Assembly (NCBI RefSeq): GCF_002994745.2
Contig: NC_037091.1
Coordinates: 34,350,612-34,414,611, forward strand
Length of the DNA stretch: 64,000 nucleotides
From: Rosa chinensis
Taxonomy: Eukaryota > Streptophyta > Magnoliopsida > Rosales > Rosaceae
Reading direction: 5' to 3'
Position 1 is the first letter of the stretch; every line of letters starts with the position of its first letter. This document shows positions 58,713 to 64,000 of the stretch, one piece after another. The position numbers and the translations under genes are program-made. Below the pieces are notes generated by a model, which made no database searches, had not been told where the DNA came from, and worked only from the letters and a program-made list of their open reading frames with translations.

Positions 58713-61700
58713 GTATGTCATTCATTGGTATGAAATCTGTTGAAAATATGAATCTGAGAATGATGTATGTATGATTGAGAGAAAAGCCAACAATTATTGC
58801 TAAACACAAAGAAAAACCAATCCCTTACCTTCTCGTACTCGGGTATGTCATTCTCAAATCTCTTTACACCCAAAACCTCCGATACTGTCCTAGCCGTATC
58901 TCCACACATGTCTCTATCATTGTAATTTTTCATCTTTCAACAGAAGTAAGTTGTGAAGTAACAACAACTATTGCCTATTGTTTAGGGCATTGAGCTTGCT
59001 CGAAGACATGAAAGTAGCAAACTTCATCTTCATAACATTTTTCACTATGAACTCCACATGGTGGTAGATAATGTCCAGTGTTTGCAACTACACAATCAGG
59101 AAAAAATAATGACAAGTACAAGGGTACGGGGGTCTGCAACACAAAAAAATTCAACTGCACTGCAGGAACGTTATTTACAATGGCTTTGCACATATCCATC
59201 CGTCTTTTGTTACATGAGCTATCTCACACTTCTCCTGTCTAGTTATCAAGATGCAAAACAAGCAGGTACCAATGATTGATGTCATGCATTGACATGAAAA
59301 TCAGTTGAACACAAAGAAAAACCAATCCCTTACTTTCTCACACTCGGATATGTCATTCTCAAATCTCTTTACACCCAAACCCTTCGATACTGTCTTAGCT
59401 GTATCTCCACACATGTCTCTATCATTGTAATTTTTCATCTTTCAACAGAAGTAGGTTGTTAAGTAGCAACAACTATGACCTCTTGTTTAGGGCATTGAGC
59501 CTGCTCGAAGACATGAAAGTCAACAAACTTCGTCTTCATAACATTCTTCACTGTGAACTCCACATGGTGGTAGATAATGTCAAGTGCTTTGCAACTGCAC
59601 AATTAGAAAAATAATAACTATAAGTACAAGGCTTATGTGGTTTCACAAAAAGATTCAACTGCACCTTAAGAACATTATTTACAACAGCTTTGCTCTTATT
59701 CATCCGTCTCCTGTTACATTCTAAGCTATCTCACACTTCTCCTATCTAGTTATCAAGATGCACAACAAGCAGGTACCAATGATTGATGTCATATATTGAC
59801 ATGAAAATTTGTTGAAAATATGAATGTGAGAATGATGAACGATGTTATGAAAAACCAACAACTATTGCTAAACAAATAGAAAAACCAATCCCTTACCTTC
59901 TCCTACTCGAGTATGTCATTCTCAATCCTCTTTACACCCAAACCCTTTGAAATTGTCCTAGCCGAATGTCCACACATCTCTGTCATTATAATTTTTCATC
60001 TATTGACAGGAGTAGGTTGTGAAGTAGCAACAACTATTGCCTCTTGTTTAGGGCATTGAGCCTGCTTGAAGACATGGAAGTCAACAAACTTTTTCTTCAC
60101 AATACTCTTCACTGTGAACTCCACATAGTGGTAGATAATGTCCAATGTTTGCAACAACACAATCAGGAAAAAATAACTGCAAATACAAGGTTTACAGAGT
60201 TTTCAACACAAAAAGATTCAACTGCACCGCAAGAACGTTATTTACATAAGCTTTGCACTTATTCATCCGTCTCCTGTTACATTCTAAGTTATCCCACACT
60301 TCTCTTGTCTGGTTATCAAAACGCACAACAAGCAGTTACGTATTTGTATGAAAATCTGTTGAAAATATGAATGTGATAATGATGTAAGATATAGAGAAAA
60401 ACGAACAATTATTGCTAAACACAAAGAAAAACTAATCCCTTACCTCCTCGCACTCGAGTATGTCATTCTCAAATCTCTTTACATGAAAACCCTTTGAAAC
60501 TATCTTAGCTGAATCTCCACACATATTTGTCATTGTAATTTTTCATCTGTTGACAGAAGTAGGTTGTGAAGTAGCAACAACTATTGCCTCTTGTTTAGGG
60601 CATTGAGCCTGCTCGAAGACATGGAAGTCAGCAAACTTTGTCTTCATAACATTCTTCACTGTGAACTCTACATGGTGGTAGATAATGTCTAGTGTTTTAC
60701 AACTGCATAATCAGAAAAAAATAACTATAAGTACAAGGTTTATAGGGTTTCACAAAAAAATAACTACACCTCAAGAACGTTATTTACAACGGCTTTGCAC
60801 TTATTCATCCGTCTCCTGTTACATTCTAAGTTATGCCACACTTCTCCTGTCTGGTTATCAAGATGCACAACAAACAGGCACCAACGATGGATGTCATGCA
60901 TTGGTATGAAAATCTATTGAAAATGTGAATGTGAGAATGATATATGATCTAAAGAAAAACCAACAACTATTGCTAAACACAAAGAAAAACCAATCTCTTA
61001 CCTTCTCGCAGATAAGTATGTCATTCTCAAATCTCTTTACACCCAAACCCTTCGAAACTGTCCTAGAAACTGTCCTAGCCGAATCTCCACACATCTCTGT
61101 CATTGTAATTTTTTATCTGTTGACTGAAGCAGGTTGTGAAGTAGCAACAACTATTGCCTCTTGTTTGAGGTATTGAGCCTGCTCGAAGACATGGAAGTCA
61201 GCAAACTTTTTCTTCACCACACTCTTCACTGTGAACTCCACATGGTGGTAGATAATGTCTAGTGTTTGCAACTGTACAATCAGGAAAAAAATAACGACAA
61301 GTACAAGGTTTACGGGGTTTTCAACACAAAAAGATTCAACTGCACTGGAAGAACGTTATTTACAACAGCTTTGCACTTATTCATCCGTCTCCTGTTACAT
61401 TCTAAGCTATCTCACACTTCTCTTGTCTGGTTATCAAGACGCAAAACAAGTAATTACCAATGATTGATGTCATGTCATGTCATGCATTGGTATGAAAATA
61501 TGAATATGAGAATGATGTATGATTGAGAGAAAAACCAACAAATATTGCTAAACACAAAGAAAAACCAATCTCTTACCTTCTTGCACTCGGGTATGTCATT
61601 CTCAAATCTCTTTACACCCAAACCCTTCAATACTGTCCTAGCCTTATCTCCACACATGTCTCTATCATTGTAATTTTTCATCTTTCAACAGAAGTAGGTT

Positions 61701-61950
61701 GTGAAGTAGCAACAACTATGGTCTCTTGTTTAGGGCATTGAGTATGCTCGAAGACATGGAAGTCAGCAAACTTCATCTTCATAACGTTCTTCACTCTGAA
61801 CTCCACATGGTGGTAGATAATGTCCAGTGCTTTGCAACTGCACAATCAGAAAAAAATAACTATAAGTACAAGGCTTATGGGGTTTGACAAAAAGATTCAA
61901 CTGCACCTCAAGATCATTATTTACAACGGCTTTGCACTTATTCATCCGTC
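58713..61950. repeat. Tandem array of six ~505-575 bp units
   Basis: The landmark ATGTCATTCTCAA recurs at 58845, 59350, 59913, 60460, 61018 and 61593, with spacings of 505, 563, 547, 558 and 575 bases, all in one orientation. Other landmarks follow at fixed offsets, such as GTGAACTCCACATGGTGGTA. On the minus strand each unit has two coding-like blocks, one around GHYLPPCGVHSEE and one around DMCGDTARTVSKGLGVKRFE ending at a donor-like GAGAAG|GTAAGG. Small indels and stops break them in different copies. The protein family is not one I recognise. The array abuts the FRS remnant directly. Confidence 0.88.
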
Positions 61951-62240
61951 TCCTAGGGGTGGGTTCGGTACGATACCGGACCTTGAAACCCAATACCACC
62001 TACCGTACCAAACTAAGTTGGTACACAAAATAGCCTACCATTACCGGCCACAGAAGTCGGTATACCAACTTCTCGGTATATCGAGATCTCGGTTGGTTGG
62101 GCCTCGTACCGAGTTTAAGATTGGGCCACATTTCAGCTACGGCCCAACTAAAGCCCAAACCTATCAGCAAATGAAAAACTGCAATCCTCACATCAATTTA
62201 AAGGCCCAACCTGCAAATGAACAACCTGCAAATGAAAAAT
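61951..62240 (+). mobile_element. Left end of a GGTACC-rich repeat, possibly hAT
   Basis: The last tandem unit is cut after TTCATCCGTCTCC by TAGGGGTGGGTTCGGTA, followed by dense GGTAC/GTACC and GGTATACC motifs. Plant hAT-like elements often begin with TAGGGGTGGG. No matching right end is visible, so the limit at 62240 is only where the motif density falls. Confidence 0.4.
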
Positions 62241-62508
62241 AAGCCAAAAACTCTCATACATCAAGTCATCAACTTCACTACTTGAGTTCATCACTTCAGT
62301 TCAGTTCATCCCCTTAATCACTCCATAGTTCATACAAATTTTAAGTCAATAATTTATAGTTCACAGTTCCACACAAATGAATCAAAATATCAAATGATAC
62401 AATAACTAAGTGCAATAGTTGAAAACAAAGTATTCAAGGACTCAAAGTTCATCTCATCATCACTTCATATTTGCTTGCTGCCTTGCTGAGGGATCTTTGT
62501 AGAAGTTT

Positions 62509-62528
62509 GGGGGGGGGGGGGGGGGGGG
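62509..62528. repeat. G20 homopolymer
   Basis: Twenty consecutive G. Length is likely to vary or be misjudged in assembly. Confidence 0.9.
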
Positions 62529-62851
62529 CTCAGATTATAATCGCATTAGCTGCAGAAACATCAAACATTATAATCGCATTAGCTACATAAACTCCAAACA
62601 GACAAAACATACAAACATCAACCATATATATATATAAACAGTTCAGTGGTTCACAAATCACAACTAAACAACTCAATGAAATCATTGCTGAAACAATTCA
62701 CAAAGCTAAACATATAATAGTAAAAGTGTAAACATTTTCATAAATCACTAATTCACAAAACACAAAGCTAAACATATAACAGTAAAAGTGTAAACATATA
62801 ACAATTCACAAATCACTAATTCTTACAAACAAAAGTGCACAGAGCATATAA

Positions 62852-62860
<9 letters not shown>

Positions 62861-62890
<30 letters not shown>
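62861..62890. repeat. (AC)15 microsatellite
   Basis: A perfect AC run preceded by a short AT run. Confidence 0.95.
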
Positions 62891-62893
<3 letters not shown>

Positions 62894-63797
62894 CATACAT
62901 AACATTTTCATCATCTAACTTGGCAAACAAACTGACCTCTTGCTCCAAACCGACCAACTGCTGTGCTCCTATGTTGCTCCAGGTTTAATGAGGCATTGAT
63001 TTGTTGATTCCTTGAATTGTTGAGATTAGGAACAACACCTGAAAATTTATAATAAGAGATGATTTAAACCGATAACAAATTGAAACAAAAATTGGAACAA
63101 TAACAGATGACTTAAACCATAAAAAGCTTTACTGTAAACTGCTGCTTCTGAAGCAAGCTTTTGATAATGCCGAAACCCAGAAAACCAATAAACTATTTTT
63201 CCCCTCTTTCAAAAGCAATACTCTCCATTTGATTTCTCAATTAATCTACAAATGCTTCATATAATGAAATGCATAGCTTAAGAGTTAAGAGTTACTGGGA
63301 TTTCATAAACTCCATCCAAATTCATCTTCATACAGGAACAATTCTAAGTTTCTAACTATATCCAAATCGAAGATATATGCTATCATTACATTCATGGAGG
63401 CTTGGAGCAACTCAGAAACACAAAAAGCATAAAACTTTAATTAATTCTGATAAAAACACCAGGGTCTAGAATATTTCAACATTACAAAAAACAACAAAAC
63501 CAAGATTCTGGATTAGAAACTCCAAATACAGCATGTTAGACCAAACAAGAAAAGCAATAAAAGGAAAACGGAAAACCTACTAGATTCTGGGTCAGCACGG
63601 TTTGCAGTCTGCACCTACCAGATTCAAACTTTGCCTTCTTCTCCCTCAAAGATCAAACTTAGTCCTCGATCCTCCGATTCCTCCAAGCACAAAAGGAAAA
63701 CCATGAAAACCCAGAATAAATTGGTAAATCTCAACAATCCAAAGCTTCTAATCACTAAAATTGAAAACAATCGAAGGTCGTACTCACCAGCAGCAAT

Positions 63798-64000
63798 GGT
63801 TCGAAAGATTCGATTGATCTTTAAAGAGATTGAGACTTTGACAGGCTCAGAGCCTTGCTCGGGTTTGAGAGAGAGAGAGACAGAGAGAGAGAGACTGAGG
63901 GAGTGACCTAGTGACCGAGAGAGGGACTTGGTTCGAAAGATTCAATTGATCTTCAAGGAGATTGAGACTTTGAGAGGCTCAGAACCTCAGAGCCTTGCTC
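63798..64000 (+). repeat. 132-bp direct duplication running off the window
   Basis: GGTTCGAAAGATTC starts at 63798 and again at 63930; about 70 bases are shared (through GAGATTGAGACTTTGA and GCCTTGCTC), separated by a GAGA-rich linker. The second copy reaches the window edge, so more units may follow. Confidence 0.85.

Larger units (their letters stand above)
62241..63797. other. AT-rich DNA, no supported gene
   Basis: This stretch holds a G20 run at 62509-62528, short duplicated phrases such as CACAAAGCTAAACATATAA (near 62700 and 62760), and an (AC)n run. No gene, RNA or delimited element is supported. A 91-codon plus-strand frame at 63631-63906 has no recognisable family. Confidence 0.4.

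Noticed and set aside
58713..61950. CRISPR-like array
   Set aside because: Units are ~505-575 bp, direct, without short repeat-spacer structure, in a plant nuclear genome.

Overview
The window is nuclear DNA of a flowering plant. It has spliced genes with GT-AG introns, plant-specific families (a plant NLR, P-class PPR, tonoplast sugar transporter, MCD1, FRS) and a dense mix of plant transposons. It is a eudicot; the repeat families look Rosaceae-like to me, but that is an impression I cannot prove from the sequence. No bacterial, phage, CRISPR or operon-type system is present.

Layout. 1-373 is the 3' end of an NLR gene that starts outside the window. 1537-5778 is a Ty1/copia element (minus) that has lost its 5' part and abuts a PPR pseudogene (5766-8211, plus) whose own start is missing. 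9077-14242 is a five-exon tonoplast monosaccharide transporter (TST/TMT) pseudogene with a 1.3-kb hAT element in its last exon. 15574-16960 is a damaged MCD1 (plastid division) gene on the minus strand, with a tRNA-derived SINE beside its first exon. 19475-28292 holds scattered exons of a gamma-SNAP pseudogene (minus). One of these exons is split by an 8.3-kb nest of transposons: an LTR in an exon, another LTR in that LTR, a copia remnant in the second, and a Mutator-like MITE in the copia LTR. 28729-31823 is a CACTA element, 33167-37422 a 5'-truncated L1-type LINE (minus), and 37571-42732 a Mutator-like element. That last element carries a broken Ran GTPase exon and is itself interrupted by a 2.3-kb solo LTR.

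44057-56253 is the one gene that looks fully intact: a 28-exon clustered-mitochondria (CLU/FRIENDLY-type) gene predicting 1428 residues. Its intron 24 hosts a 1.4-kb hAT derivative. Downstream are a U2 snRNA-like fragment, an FRS/FAR1-type pseudogene, a six-unit tandem array (about 505-575 bp spacing) and repeat-rich DNA to the end.

Main picture. Five ordinary plant genes (PPR, TST, MCD1, gamma-SNAP, FRS) lie decayed next to one intact gene. The insertions have readable target-site duplications, so their relative order can be reconstructed. I found no convincing new biological system. The most interesting items are the deep nest in gamma-SNAP, the Ran fragment in the Mutator-like element, the hAT insertions in TST and CLU, and the tandem array fused to the FRS remnant.
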